DNA from: Cristatella mucedo
Taxonomy: Eukaryota; Bryozoa; Phylactolaemata; Cristatellidae
Reading direction: 5' to 3'
NCBI GenBank assembly: GCA_009760855.2
Contig: WPIO01000097.1
Location: forward strand, 434,001-498,000
Length of the DNA stretch: 64,000 bases
Below, one piece after another: positions 46,680 through 57,478 of this stretch. The notes beneath the pieces are model-generated. The model worked only from the letters and a program-made list of their open reading frames with translations. It ran no database searches and was not told the origin of the DNA. The translations under genes were made by a program, and so were the position numbers. Position 1 is the stretch's first letter; each line of letters opens with the position of its first letter.

Positions 46680-46782
46680 CTATGGAGATGGTGGTGCTGG
46701 CAGTGCCTCACACGCACTTCAGACCAGAGCATGTGAGTCGACGCGGTGGTACAAATAAGTGGTCGTTGGCTCCTTCGCGGAA

Positions 46783-47150
46783 CTGCACTGCATTTAGTTC
46801 GTATGCTCCCAAAGCCTGGAACTCCCTTCCGACCTGTGTCAGAACATCCCCTGACCTGACCACATTTAAAAAGAATTTAAAAACACACCTATTTAGGACA
46901 GCATTTAGTGGGTCCCTGTGATTCGTCCTTGGTGTACTTATGCGTGCTGACACTGTGCATGCTGCCACTAACCACATTTGCATGCTGACCCTGTGCATGT
47001 CACCCCTAACCATGTTATTCATTTTGTTTGTTTGTCAAGCATGATTTTACTCACCATTCAATTGCATTTCCCTTTGCAGCAAATTTAAGGCGCCTAGAGA
47101 GAGATTGAGTTCTCTGAGGGCGCTTTATCAAGTGCATTATTATTATTATA
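46783..47150 (+). mobile_element. LINE family A 3' end
   Basis: It codes FSSYAPKAWNSLPTCVRTSP and LKTHLFRTAFSGSL with a stop at 46919-46921, then a 3' UTR nearly identical to that at 24888-25125, ending GCGCCTAGAGAGAGATTGAG and (ATT)n. Confidence 0.92.
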
Positions 47151-47369
47151 GTAGCTATCATCCGGTCAAAGTTTTCCTTCTAGCCACTACCCCGGCTTAG
47201 CATGTGATGCTGACGCATCTTGACCACTCCACTACAGATTGCCGAAAATCTGCTTGTCGTATATCATCACAACATCATCATCATTCATCAAATCAGTCAG
47301 TACTCTAATTCTCCGTGCCCTTTTTCCAAATTTGTTTAGCACAGTAAAAAGCGAAGGCCAGCTGATTCG

Positions 47370-47515
47370 GCAGCCTTATTTATGCTGTATAGTGATAGAG
47401 GAGCCTTGGCAGCTGTCACTACCACTTGCAGTGGGCAACAAAAGCATTCCCTACTGAAGAACTGGAACCCACGACCTGGGTTTCAAAATGCCAGCCCCTT
47501 ACCTCTAGGCTGTTT
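47370..47515 (-). mobile_element. SINE family B, diverged
   Basis: The complement shows a GGTTCCAGTTC-like B-box region and a body complement of 'AGGAGCCTTGGCAGCTGTCA'. Both ends are degraded. Confidence 0.65.
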
Positions 47516-47858
47516 CTTTTTACTGCTCCTGTCGTATAGTTTGCCGGAAATATGCTTGTTGAGGTAAGGGAAGCAAAGGTCCAAGTTGTAATTGCAATGA
47601 TCCCCCAATCCTATCCTGGCTAGTCCGGTAGGCACATATGCTGCTGCTGCAACTGTGGGTAAAATGGCACGGTAAAATTACGTAGTGGACAGTAAATAGC
47701 AGCTGATGAAATATGTAAAGCATTAATCGAAAGTCATAAGGAATCATCCATTTGGTAGTTTTGTATTTAAGTTAGTAATAAATATGGTAATAGTAACTTG
47801 TTTAATAGACTCCAAGCTTTACACAGCTTACATAACAGGAGCTGCAGAGTTTGCCGGT

Positions 47859-48118
47859 CAGTGGCAGAGCCAGGATTTTCATCTGGGAGCAAGACCTGTA
47901 AAATTTGTATGTAGGGGCAAGACTTAAGATGTTTAGGTGGGCAGGGCTAGACCAGCAATTAATCAAAAAATGTAGCAAAAATTCATAGTGTTTACTCGAC
48001 ACGAACTCGCCAGTTGCTCATTGGGTGGTCTTAAGATGAAATTTCTTCTTTGTCGGTGGTCACGGGGCAATAGGAATAGGGAGCTGCCCCACCGTTCCCT
48101 CCCCAGGCTCTGCCACTG
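47859..48118. mobile_element. hAT-like MITE, second family
   Basis: The element has 260 bp with terminal inverted repeats CAGTGGCAGAGCCAGG and CCAGGCTCTGCCACTG, 15 of 16 matching. Flanks TTGCCGGT and CTGCCGTT agree at 6 of 8 positions, a decayed 8-bp target duplication. It has no transposase. CAGTGGC...-type ends are common among hAT elements. Confidence 0.78.
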
Positions 48119-48239
48119 CTGCCGTTGTTGAGGTGCTAGGTATGGATGCACGTGCTTTAATGGCATGTAACTAAGAACTTGACACCACTGATTGCCAAGT
48201 CCTCTTTCGATTGCTCATCTTTTCTCCTGTTCATCCATT

Positions 48240-49456
48240 GGCATCCACTGCAGTGATGTGATAGGGGAATTTCAAAGCGTATTTAAGCAGCCGCCTGTCA
48301 GCCATGGAGCCTTCGAGGTATGGGATACTTTGGGCATCTGTTCTTGATCCCATTCCTTTAATAATGTATAACCTCTCTCTGGCCGCTGTAATCATCTAGC
48401 CCAATCTATGTCTTAATTTCTGTGTGGATGACATACGGCTGTGCATTTGCTTTGATCCTTCCCTGTCTGTTGGCATCTCAAATTCTCTCAACTACCTCAA
48501 AGCTTGTATCGGCAGCATCCGAGCTTGCATGGCTGCTCACTTTCTCAATTTAAATGAACTTGATAGTTGTTGACAGTCCTAGCATCAGCACTGCAGTCAA
48601 GGCTGCCTATGTTCAGCTACATCGTGTTTCAGTAATTTGATCTTGCTCAGATAAAAAAAATACTAGCTGATTTAACAGTCTCTTTTTGTATAGCGACAGA
48701 AGAGCCTTTACGGCTATCACTGCCGCTTGCAGTGGCGATAAAGGATAGCTCACCGCAGGATTCGAACTCAAGACCTCGGGGCCGAGGTCATGAAAAGCAA
48801 CCGCCTTACCTAGTGAGCCATTACGGCTCACCAGAGGTCAGCCAAATTAGTTCATGGATTTGTGACGTCTCATCGAGACTTCTCTAACTTGCTCGATCAA
48901 GCGTATCTGCCAGTGCAATAAAGATGCTTGTAGCTTTGGCAAAAACTGGGTTTGTCATTCATGAACATCGCAATTGCCACGTGGCACCACTTCTCTTTGA
49001 CTTGCGCTGGCTCCTCGTCAAGCAGCGCATCGATCTCAAGGACCTGCCACTCAGTACCAGTTTCCTTCATTCATTTGCACCGGCCTACCTACCTAATATA
49101 TTTAGTTTTCAGGCTTCTCCTCGTACAGCCTGCTCATCTGAACCAGGCGCTTTGGGTGTGCCTCTAAGCAACCTAAAATTGTGTAAAAGCCATTCCTTTA
49201 GTTCATAGGTTCCTAAAAACATGGAAGCTCCACCGACTAATACCAAGACAACCATTTACGTCATTCAAAGGAAGCCGAAAACTTACTTTTTTCTCACAGC
49301 ATTTGCTCTGGCCGTGTTAATGCTTACTGAAATTATGTGTGCTGCTGTCCGTTACCAGTTTATTTGCTTGCTGTCCATGAGGCACAAAGTGCATAGCAAG
49401 AGACTTAGTTCTGTAAGGGGTATAAAAAATGTACTATTATTAATAGTATTATTATC
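48240..49456 (+). mobile_element. LINE reverse transcriptase remnant split by a SINE
   Basis: Before the SINE, the sense strand codes GILWASVLDPIPLIMYN and then VDDIRLCICFD (motif C, ADD changed to VDD). After it come residues such as HVAPLLFDLRWLLVKQRIDL and AYLPNIFSFQAS, then a family-A tail with ATT repeats. Stops show it is dead. A family-B SINE in opposite orientation occupies about 48655-48840. Confidence 0.8.
48655..48840 (-). mobile_element. SINE family B inserted in a LINE
   Basis: The complement shows TAATGGCTCACTAGGTAAGG, then GAGTTCGAATCCTGCGG (B-box) and the body to CGCTATACAAAAAGAGACTG. It is well preserved relative to the host LINE, so it is younger. Confidence 0.88.
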
Positions 49457-49656
49457 TAAGCCATTTAAATGCCAAAGAATGAGCCAGGCATGATTCTTGT
49501 ATTTAGTCCAAATTCCACCGGATCGTCAGTTTGCTTCGATTTTAGCTTAAACCTGCACCCCATCGGTTGAATATGCTCACTTTTGAATGACGTATTAACT
49601 GCCAGCGAGAAACCTGCATCGGTTTCAAAACGAATTTTTTATTGTACGCTGATTAA

Positions 49657-49815
49657 ACAGCCTCATTTATGAAGAAGAGAGAAGATGGACTGCAAAAGAG
49701 CCTTCACAGTTGTCACCACTGCCTGAAGTGGAACATAGCTAATCGTTCACTGCAGGATTTGAACCCACGATTTGGGTCGTGAAGAGCAAGAGCCTTACCT
49801 CCTGGGCGAAGAACC
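49657..49815 (-). mobile_element. SINE family B
   Basis: The complement contains GTGGGTTCAAATCCTGCAGT and the body complement of 'AGAGCCTTCACAGTTGTCAC'. It lies 100 bases from an antisense LINE-A tail. Confidence 0.75.
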
Positions 49816-49918
49816 AAGGGCATTGCAATGTTGAACAATGTGTCAAGATAGCCAAATATCAAGCCCCTGCTGGCTGCACCAGCCCTTATGACGTCGATGT
49901 CGGTAGTAGGACTGTATT

Positions 49919-50075
49919 TAATAATAATAATAATACATTTGTATATTGCCTCAGAGAACTTAATCTCTTTCTAGGCACTTTACATATGCTGTTAAGTAAG
50001 CCTGATCAAATGGTTAGTGTTAACATGCACAAAATGTCAACAAGCATAATATGGTTATAGGTAACACCTACATTG
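49919..50075 (-). mobile_element. LINE family A 3' end
   Basis: The (TAA)n at 49919 is followed by the complement of the family tail (TTAATCTCTTTCTAGGCACT) and of the 3' UTR. Confidence 0.8.
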
Positions 50076-50477
50076 TCAACATATTTAGCATGGATCTGGC
50101 TCGACGTTCATGACTAACCAGCAATTAGTGCTGGCCTCTTGTATAGTGATTGCAGTCTGTGTGTTGCTGAAATGCCAACAGTCAGTGCAGCCGGTATTGG
50201 TCTGAGCATTATCATTCATCATTGCCTCGTGCCTCCTGTCGTGTCACGTGCTGGCTTTGCAGCACTTGGTTTTTTGCTTGCCCAGATCGCCATCAAAAGT
50301 TCTGTCCCATTGCAGTTCACAGGCAATGGACATTTGCCTATGCCCGAGGAATGTCCTAGGAGGATGTTGGAGATGACAGGAGCTCCTCTCATGCCCTCTT
50401 GCGTGCATGTAGCTTGCCATAGACGTTTTTGAACTGCTCAATCTTTTGTAAAAATGAGCCAATCTTATCTTTGCTAG

Positions 50478-50670
50478 GGTTTGCAGAGCCGTCTGGATTT
50501 TCAGATCACGTGGGAAGCCAGCCTGGCTACTCACAGACGATGGAATCTCGCAGCATGCACAACACTTACCGACAAGCCAGTGGTGGCAGCAGTGGCTATG
50601 GTGACATGCCTTCAGGCGTGCCTCCTCCAGGACCTCCCCCCATCGGTAGCACGTCTCCCAGCTACGCACC
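50478..50670 (+). CDS. TNS: tensin exon 15: proline-rich linker
   Basis: The exon ends GCACC|gtaagt (phase 2) and begins after ctttgctag (phase 1). It encodes a Ser/Gly/Tyr-rich stretch and SGVPPPGPPPIGSTSP, a plausible SH3 or EVH1 ligand. A second in-phase acceptor, gggtttgcag|AG at 50485-50486, would remove three residues, so the left border is ambiguous. Confidence 0.82.
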
Positions 50671-51675
50671 GTAAGTTCTCAAAAAAAAAAGATTTTACAA
50701 TGAGATGCTTTATGACCAGCCATGGTTTGCTGTTTCAAAGATCTTTTACCTTGATGTTGTTGGTTATCCCAGTGATTAACGTTAGAGCTGCCTGGATTGA
50801 GTATGCAACCAGGTCAGTTTATTTATGGGATGTGTGGAATTACCATCACTTTCCTAAAACATTGCAACCTTACATTTCTTGTATGTTTACATATATTCTC
50901 CTCTGCTTGTGCTTTTACTGCTGGTGTTTCTCAATATCTTCGTGATCTGGACCCACGTTTCGATTGTTTTGCTGCTACTGATTTGCATGTGTGCACCTAC
51001 TCACATGTTTATACCATGCATACAAGTGAGTATATTTCTGTCTGGAGCTCCAGAAGCCGTGTGGACCAATTTGGGGTATCCCGAGAAAAGCATGCAACGA
51101 CATAAGCGAGCAGGACAGAATCGTGCCTACAAAAGTGTGCAAAAAGCAATTTTAAGGAATGCTTGTTTAAATCGATATTCATAATTAGAGTATTTTATTA
51201 GAGAAAATGCATACATAATATAACTTGCATCACAATATAGTGTATGCCAGCCTTTAAATATATTTGAAATGGTATGGTTGTATACAATGAGTTAATATAG
51301 CCTAATAATGTTATTCTATGTTTTAATTAGATGCTCAGATTGTGTGAGATTATTTGAAGGTAATCTCCAGCTAGTACTGTTCCGAGATAGGGTGTCGATG
51401 TTTTGAGCGCAAACATTTGGGTCCCACGATGAACTGTGGTACAGCTGCCATTTCCACAATAATAGTCAGAACACTGCGGTTTTGTTTCCATATGACACAG
51501 ATCATCTTACCACCGTGCTAAAACCCTGTGGCAAAGAGGCTTGCAGCCAGCAATAATTGATTGCCTGCTGCATGACTCGAGCCCATAATCTGGTTTGATG
51601 AGTGTGAGCATCATACGCCTGAGTTAAAAACCCTTGAAATTGTTCTTTCACTTTTAGGCCCATGTTATGTATCTT
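50671..51675. other. intron 15 start, nothing recognised
   Basis: The open frames here (50797-51184) have no similarity that I recognise. Confidence 0.5.
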
Positions 51676-51679
51676 TGCG

Positions 51680-52530
51680 TGCAACTCTACAAAGCCACAA
51701 AGACTTGTGGGTGTTACTCGTGAGAGTTTTTACACATTTGATAGCCAACAGACTTGATCTCATGCAACAAAGAAAAAGCAAGAAGCATAGCTGAGTCAGC
51801 AGGGCAATTGACGTAGTGATTATCATGGAAGTAGCAGCTCAGGACGGCTGGAAAGGATCTGCCACAATTGGCAGCAGGAAAGTAGATGTCGTTTCGTAAG
51901 AGTTGTGGGAGTGAGATCCACAGTCTGGGACATGCAGAGCAAAAGCTTCTGTCACCAACGGTCTTCCCAGCAGAGGAATGGAATAGCTAATTGATTATCC
52001 ATACATGACCTGAGGGCACGATGATGCTGAAACTGGTGCAGCAGTTCAGCTAGGTATGAAGGAGCTAAGGCACGGTGGGCCTTGTGCGTCAACGTAAGAA
52101 CTTTGTTCTGTATCTGTTGATCTACCGGAAGCAATCTAAACACTTTGAGCAAAGGAGACACATGGTCAAACCTTTGAGATTTACAAACTAGCCTTGCAGC
52201 CGTATTCATCATCAGCTGCAGTGGCCTATTGGCTTATTTTGATAGCCAGCCAAAATGGAATTGCAATAATCTAGCCAGAGAGAACCGGGGAGCTAGTTAA
52301 ATTTTTTGCAAGCCACCGTGGCAGACTGTCCTTAATCTTAGATAGTGATGGGACGGGATGGCTAGCTGTAGAGTCAGTTTTCCTAATGCATCTTTAAAAA
52401 TTTAGGCATCTGTCAAAGACGACACCTACATTCCTAGCACGCGATGACGTTCGCACAACAGCATCACCTATGCGAAGAGCAAGGTCTTATAGTCCAGCAA
52501 CATCCTTGGGGTGTCCTATGAGTAGCAGTT
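51680..52530 (-). mobile_element. degenerate LINE family B
   Basis: The complement codes AARLVCKSQRFDHVSPLLKV and APSYLAELLHQFQHHRALRS, the thumb/C-terminal region of the RT ORF, followed by the family-B 3' part. It extends right into earlier RT sequence similar to the window's first 100 bases. Confidence 0.85.
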
Positions 52531-52736
52531 CCATTGTATCGTCATTAGGACTGTTCGTGTTCTCTCGAGTGCTTGCTTGTGCCGGAGCATGTTCTGTAGG
52601 CTAGCTCCCTGAAGATCTTCAAGACCAGCTTGAGGGCAGGCTTGCCCATGAGCTTTATTATGGCTGACATTTGCATTACCATGTGAAAAGCATAAGAAGC
52701 AATACAAAAGAAATTAAGTACAGGATAATGTTAATA

Positions 52737-52882
52737 ATAATATAATTCATTTGTATAGCGCCCCAAGAGAACTTAATCTCTATTCAGGCGCTTCACATAT
52801 GCCTCGGGGCTCGAGCCCACGACCTCAGTCAGACCTTGGTCGGGGCGAGCACCTTAACCGCTAGACGAAACCAGCTCCAGAA
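52737..52882 (-). mobile_element. SINE family A, full-length
   Basis: The complement runs from the tRNA-like head (GAGCTGGTTTCGTCTAGCGG) through GTGGGCTCGAGCCCCGAGGC to the tail GCGCTATACAAATGAATTAT. Confidence 0.9.
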
Positions 52883-53100
52883 CCAAACCAAGTGCTGCTC
52901 ATCAATCCCTTGATGACGAAGTCTGTCATCTTAATTTCAACACATTACGGCCGTGATCACTGTGGTGTTGCACGAGACTACTATTTACTATACTCTGAAT
53001 TATTGATACCGGTGATATCGCCGGTCACACTGTGCGTCAGTAGAATAGGGTTGCCTCGACCGAACCTGCCAGCTGAAATTATCCTGTAATATGTCCTAAG

Positions 53101-53520
53101 CTATGCCGTCATTTTTATATGTGCTCCGAGAAATGCTTCGTGATAAATTTTCAAGAACCCTTGGCTAAAAAGGAGCATGAGAGTCTGGGTCGATAGTTTG
53201 CCAGAACCTCGGAGTCTGGTCGAAGCCTTTACGTGTATGGGTCGAGCAAATGCCGATTTGAATGGCATGCCGACAATTTTTATAGAGCTAGACATAAGCC
53301 ATGGCTGGGCTAACAATGTGTCCGGTAATGAGTGCAGAAGAGGAACTGGTACAGGCATTCTGGTTGCGTTGTTCTTAATCATTCTAACCACTGCAATCTG
53401 AATCTGCAGAAAATGAGGATATAATTTTCTGTAAGGAAATGGCAGACTAGTACTCCAGAGATGCAGCAGCAGGAGTGGCAAAGGCATGAATCCGTACAAT
53501 TTCGTATTTAATATATGCAT
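53101..53520 (-). other. unexplained 139-codon open frame in intron 15
   Basis: The minus-strand frame is open for 139 codons from ATG in otherwise AT-rich intron. It contains NNATRMPVPVPLLHSLPDTL and ARPIHVKASTRLRGSGKLST. I do not recognise it. It may be a fragment of a transposable element ORF; no terminal signals are visible. Confidence 0.25.
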
Positions 53521-53687
53521 TTGTTGTGGTCTTCTGCAACTGTAATACCCAGTCGTGATCCAGCATGTTTACTACAGTGTACTCAGTCTTGTTGTTGCCG
53601 TGGAAATATACAATAATCAGTTTGCATCCTCAGGCTGGTAGTAGTGCACTTCAATAGACAGCCAGTGTGCGTGCATTGGCTCTTTAT

Positions 53688-53691
<4 letters not shown>

Positions 53692-53727
<36 letters not shown>

Positions 53728-53855
53728 TTTATATAGCGACCTAAGAGAACTTAATCTCTATCCAGGTACTTTACTTATGCCGAAGTGCTTTAGCCCATGA
53801 TCTTTGCCGTTAAAGATGAGCACCTTACCCCTGGGCCAAACCGGGTGCCAGTCTT
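53692..53855 (-). mobile_element. SINE family A with (AT)n tail
   Basis: An (AT)n run (53692-53721) sits at the 3' end of an antisense family-A SINE. The complement reads GGGCTAAAGCACTTCGGCAT, 'AGTACCTGGATAGAGATTAA' and the tail. Confidence 0.82.
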
Positions 53856-54403
53856 GTCATCGTCTAGAGTGCAAGCATGCTTGAGCATAACAAGCTCCAA
53901 GTGTAAGTTATACCGTCTTTCTATTGGCACATTGGATTGCTAAGGTTATACAATTCTAATGCACCCAAGGTCGATATGTCCTGTATGTGCTTGGCATAGA
54001 TGGCTGCTACCAATCACTGTCTCTTGCTTACTTGTAGCAAACAATTGTAGGCATCAGTCGGCACTTTCTCAACAACGTTTTCTGTGAGGACCAGTCAGTC
54101 AGTTATTGTACTTGATGTTTCGTGCTCTTATGTGGCATTGCTTACACAGCTCTGCTTCCTATGAGTGGAAGTGTGGGCATTGATTTTATGCTGTGAGATG
54201 CATGCACAAATCGAAATTAGCCAAGTATGCTCTTATCACTAGGTGATAATCCAGAAGGCTTATACCTTTGTATGCTCCTGTGTGCACGAGCATACAGCCA
54301 GTGACACTTACCTTCACTCAGTTGACTTTGGTGCATGTGAGGTGCAGTGACATGCTGTTCATCTTCGGTGCTTTAACTAAATTTGTTCTATTCCTATGTG
54401 CAG
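53856..54403. other. intron 15 end, nothing recognised
   Basis: No repeat, exon or RNA structure was recognised in this stretch. Confidence 0.5.
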
Positions 54404-54652
54404 TTTCTCCACCGGAACTATGGGCAGCAACTATGGCCTAACACAGCAGCAGCAGCAACAACAGCAGCAGTCATATCGGCAGCGCCAAGAGTACGCGCAG
54501 AGCGCCGGTCAGTGGGGTCCCAGTGGTGGACCGTATGGGACATTGCCGCCACAGCCTACTTCAGCTAGAGGCTTCGGATCTGACACCTTGCAGCAACAGC
54601 GACAGCAGTCACAGTATAAGTACAATACCCTATCTAGCCAGAGCCAATCAGG
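54404..54652 (+). CDS. TNS: tensin exon 16: poly-Gln linker
   Basis: The exon lies between cctatgtgcag|T and TCAGG|gtgagt, phase 2 on both sides, 249 nt. It encodes NYGL followed by a nine-Gln run of mixed CAG/CAA codons, then RQRQEYAQSAGQWGPSG and a further Gln-rich stretch. Such Gln-rich low complexity is also present in vertebrate TNS1. It is the only place in the coding sequence with a CAG-type repeat; CAA interruptions make it fairly stable. Confidence 0.88.
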
Positions 54653-55529
54653 GTGAGTTGTGAACAGAGCACCAATTTCTCTTTGCTAAGTCTTCTGCGA
54701 CTGACCACTTGCAAATGAATATCAATGGATTTTGATGCAGCCACTTAGTAGAGCTTCATATGTTCTGACATCACCCAAGCCTCACTCCGTTCAATTGGCT
54801 CTCTTCTCTCTCTTTCTCATTTCACTGTGACCTCATTTTGCCTTGTGTTGACAATTTTTCCTAGTGGCAGTTGAGATACTCATTCCGACTGCTTAAATAT
54901 TATTTATTTCGATGGCTATGCTGTTCCGGTGCCAGGCCTTATGAAGGTGCATACAGCTTTGCTATGATGGCTGGTTCGGGGAAACCAAAAGTTGCTTCGG
55001 GTTCGTGTCTTGCCGAGTGTTGATATTTTTAGCTCATAGTCCCCCTAGCAAGCATCCTTCGGGTTTCGTGTTTTTAATTTCGTTTCCACGTCTGTTTGGT
55101 TAAGGACTCTTTGCGATCAGTTCACAGCAAAATCGTGGGTATTCTCACCTAAAAATTTCGCATGTGGACCACATGCGTGCGCTCTGGTAACGTGGAGGTC
55201 AGGCTCGGACACATACAACTGTAAATGGCCTATAAATCCAGAGAGCATTTTAAATCCGAGTCTTTCGAACAGTGGAAACTGCCCTGATACCCTCAGCAGA
55301 TCCGTGGTTAGATCGCTGGTCCCAAAAACCAAGTAGCTCCAGCTGCTGTCCCACCGGAGTGGCAATTTTGCAGCTCTTATCCCCCTACCCCGTGGCATGG
55401 GCAGCGCCCGAATTTCTGCTGCTCTTTCGTCACCACCGTTATGTTAGGATCTCTGCAGCATTCACGTGAGAATGAGATGTAACCGATTCCAAAATGGCAA
55501 ACCTTTCTCACATCTGTCTGACAGCTGGG
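54653..55529. other. intron 16 start, nothing recognised
   Basis: No exon or repeat family was seen. The frames present show no family similarity. Confidence 0.5.
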
Positions 55530-55947
55530 CACATTTAGCACTATTACCCCTGGGGGATAAGGTGCTTGCTCTTCACGACCTAGGTTGTATCTCCATCAGT
55601 AACTCCACAAAGTCATAAAGACCATGTGGGTGTTACGCAGGAGAGTTTTGTATAGCGCACTCACAGCCTAAGCGGCTTTTGGTACGCATTCGGTAGCCAA
55701 CAGACTTCGTCTCACGCAACAAAGAGAAAGTGGGAAGCATAGCAGAGTCAGGAGAGCAGTTGAGGTAGTTAGTAGCATAGAAGTAGCAGTTCAGGACCGC
55801 TGAAAAAGATGTGCCATAGTCGGCAGTTGGAGAGTAGATGTCGTAAGTTCGATAGTCGTACAGTACGCGTTCCCTTGATTGCCCACTGCGAGCCGATGTG
55901 ACAGCCGTGAAGGCTCTTCTGCCGCTATGCAAATGAGGCTGTTAAAT
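55530..55947. mobile_element. SINE family B interrupted by LINE family B 3' end
   Basis: The SINE head (55530-55589: CTGGGGGATAAGGTGCTTGC) and its body and tail (about 55854-55947: AAGGCTCTTCTGCCGCTATG) are on the + strand. An antisense family-B LINE 3' end lies between them (55590-55853) and is nearly identical to those at 9833 and 12715. The junctions show GTTGTA and GTCGTA, a possible short imperfect target duplication. Confidence 0.82.
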
Positions 55948-56703
55948 TACCTAAACGCTTTTATAGCCTTCTGTGCAGTTAGGGTGCTAACGTCGTTTCG
56001 CTAGAAGAGTAGGTCACGTCTATCAGCTGCTCATCGGTTCCCATAAGATGAGGAAATCCCACCGGAAGCCGGCTGACAAAATGAGCCCCAGCTTGTCCTG
56101 AACTCGAGCAAGGCATCAGATAGCAAAAGACAAGCGAGGGCTGCCGTGATTCTGTTAAAAAGCATTTTTGTTTGTTGGACGAGAGTCGCCATGCACTACA
56201 AAGATGAAAGCTCATCGAAGCAACTGAGCAACAAGCAACTGTGTGTTGGCAACTTGTTTCCACCTGAGCTCGGGCTAAGCAGCAGTGTTTTAGCATCGCC
56301 TACACTCTCGACATGAGCAGAGGTCAGAGCAGTGTGTTAGGTATCTAGCTAGCGATCCCTGCGACTTTCTGCAGTAGCCACGTTGTTGGCTGCAGCCAGG
56401 CAGCTGAAATAGGCCAGAGACAGCCCGAGGGCCAGAGGGCTGCATTGTAGAAAGCGAGCCTCGTACAACTGACTGGGCACCTTACAGGCCCCGTGAATCT
56501 GGTGGTGCAGGGCTGAACGGTCAGCCAGTGCAGCTGCTGTGCTAAGCTACCACCATCTCGAGCAGGCAGCGATTGGTGGTGACACAATTCTGTTCATTGC
56601 CCTGGCCGGAGCCCGACCAGGAGGCGTGGCCCGGTGGCATCGGCTGTCTGCTTCACTCTTCGGACGTTGCCCCCATCCCCGTAATGTTATAGTTATAATT
56701 TAT
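55948..56703. other. intron 16 end, nothing recognised
   Basis: No recognised element before the AT repeat at 56706. Confidence 0.5.
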
Positions 56704-56705
56704 AT

Positions 56706-56706
56706 A

Positions 56707-56746
<40 letters not shown>
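56706..56746. repeat. (AT)n microsatellite
   Basis: An AT run about 90 bases upstream of exon 17. Confidence 0.95.
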
Positions 56747-56748
<2 letters not shown>

Positions 56749-56834
56749 ATGTTACAATGTGCACCGGTGTGTGGTGCACAAGCTGGGCTGCAGCCGGGCG
56801 GCCTGACCGCAGCTTTCGACTTTTCTCTGCAAAG

Positions 56835-56995
56835 GTACAACCAGCAGCTGGGCGATGCTACCGTGGACGGCTGGCAGACCAGCGGGAGCGTGGCAGGCGG
56901 AGGCGGCTACGCGACTCTGCAGGGCAACGCTGCCGGACGAGGCGGCCACTACGGCGGGGGCTCGCGCCGAGGCAGCATCGGCTCGGTCGTGTCGG
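56835..56995 (+). CDS. TNS: tensin exon 17: Gly-rich linker before SH2
   Basis: The exon starts after ctctgcaaag in phase 2 and ends GTCGG|gtgagc in phase 1. It encodes GYNQQLGDATVDGWQTSG and a Gly-rich tail ending RRGSIGSVVSG. The RRGS sequence is a possible basophilic-kinase site. The GC-rich stretch of five exons that encodes the SH2 end starts here. Confidence 0.85.
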
Positions 56996-57165
56996 GTGAG
57001 CGGACAGTTGAGTCGAGATTGTGCACACCCGCGGACCGTCGAAGCCTTGTTGTGTCTTGCTGTGGATAGCCAATGAGGAGATGGCAGAGCGCTGGGTTGG
57101 CGGCAACAATTGATGGGTTGTGGTGGCGGTGGTAGCGATGGACAGCGCCGGCAGGACGAAGGGGA

Positions 57166-57169
<4 letters not shown>

Positions 57170-57195
<26 letters not shown>
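57170..57195. repeat. (GA)n microsatellite
   Basis: A short GA run in the 266-base intron 17. Confidence 0.95.
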
Positions 57196-57196
<1 letters not shown>

Positions 57197-57261
57197 CTCT
57201 CGCTGATGCACTCCGCTCGGCCGCCTAGCTTCAGCGGCAAGGTCTGTGCGCTTCTTTGTAG

Positions 57262-57363
57262 AGAATGTGTTCGCCACCAGCAGCGACCAGGCTCAGGCGG
57301 CTGCTAGATATGTGAAGGATATGTCCAAGTTCTGGTACAAGCCTAACATAACGCGTGACGAAG
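57262..57363 (+). CDS. TNS: tensin exon 18: start of SH2 domain
   Basis: The exon lies between cttctttgtag|AG and ACGAAG|gtgcgg, phase 1 on both sides, 102 nt. It encodes VKDMSKFWYKPNITRDE, matching the tensin SH2 opening 'VQDTSKYWYKPEISRE'. The Trp that starts the SH2 fold and the alpha-A Arg (in ITRDE) are retained. It directly precedes the FVVRDS exon. Confidence 0.96.
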
Positions 57364-57478
57364 GTGCGGCTCGGCGGCTTTGCCCTCCCCCGCCAAGCCG
57401 AGCACAGCCGATCGCGGCGCGAGCGAGACTGATGCATCCACTGTGGCGTGCGGGCACCTCGCTGCTCCCTTTCTGCAG

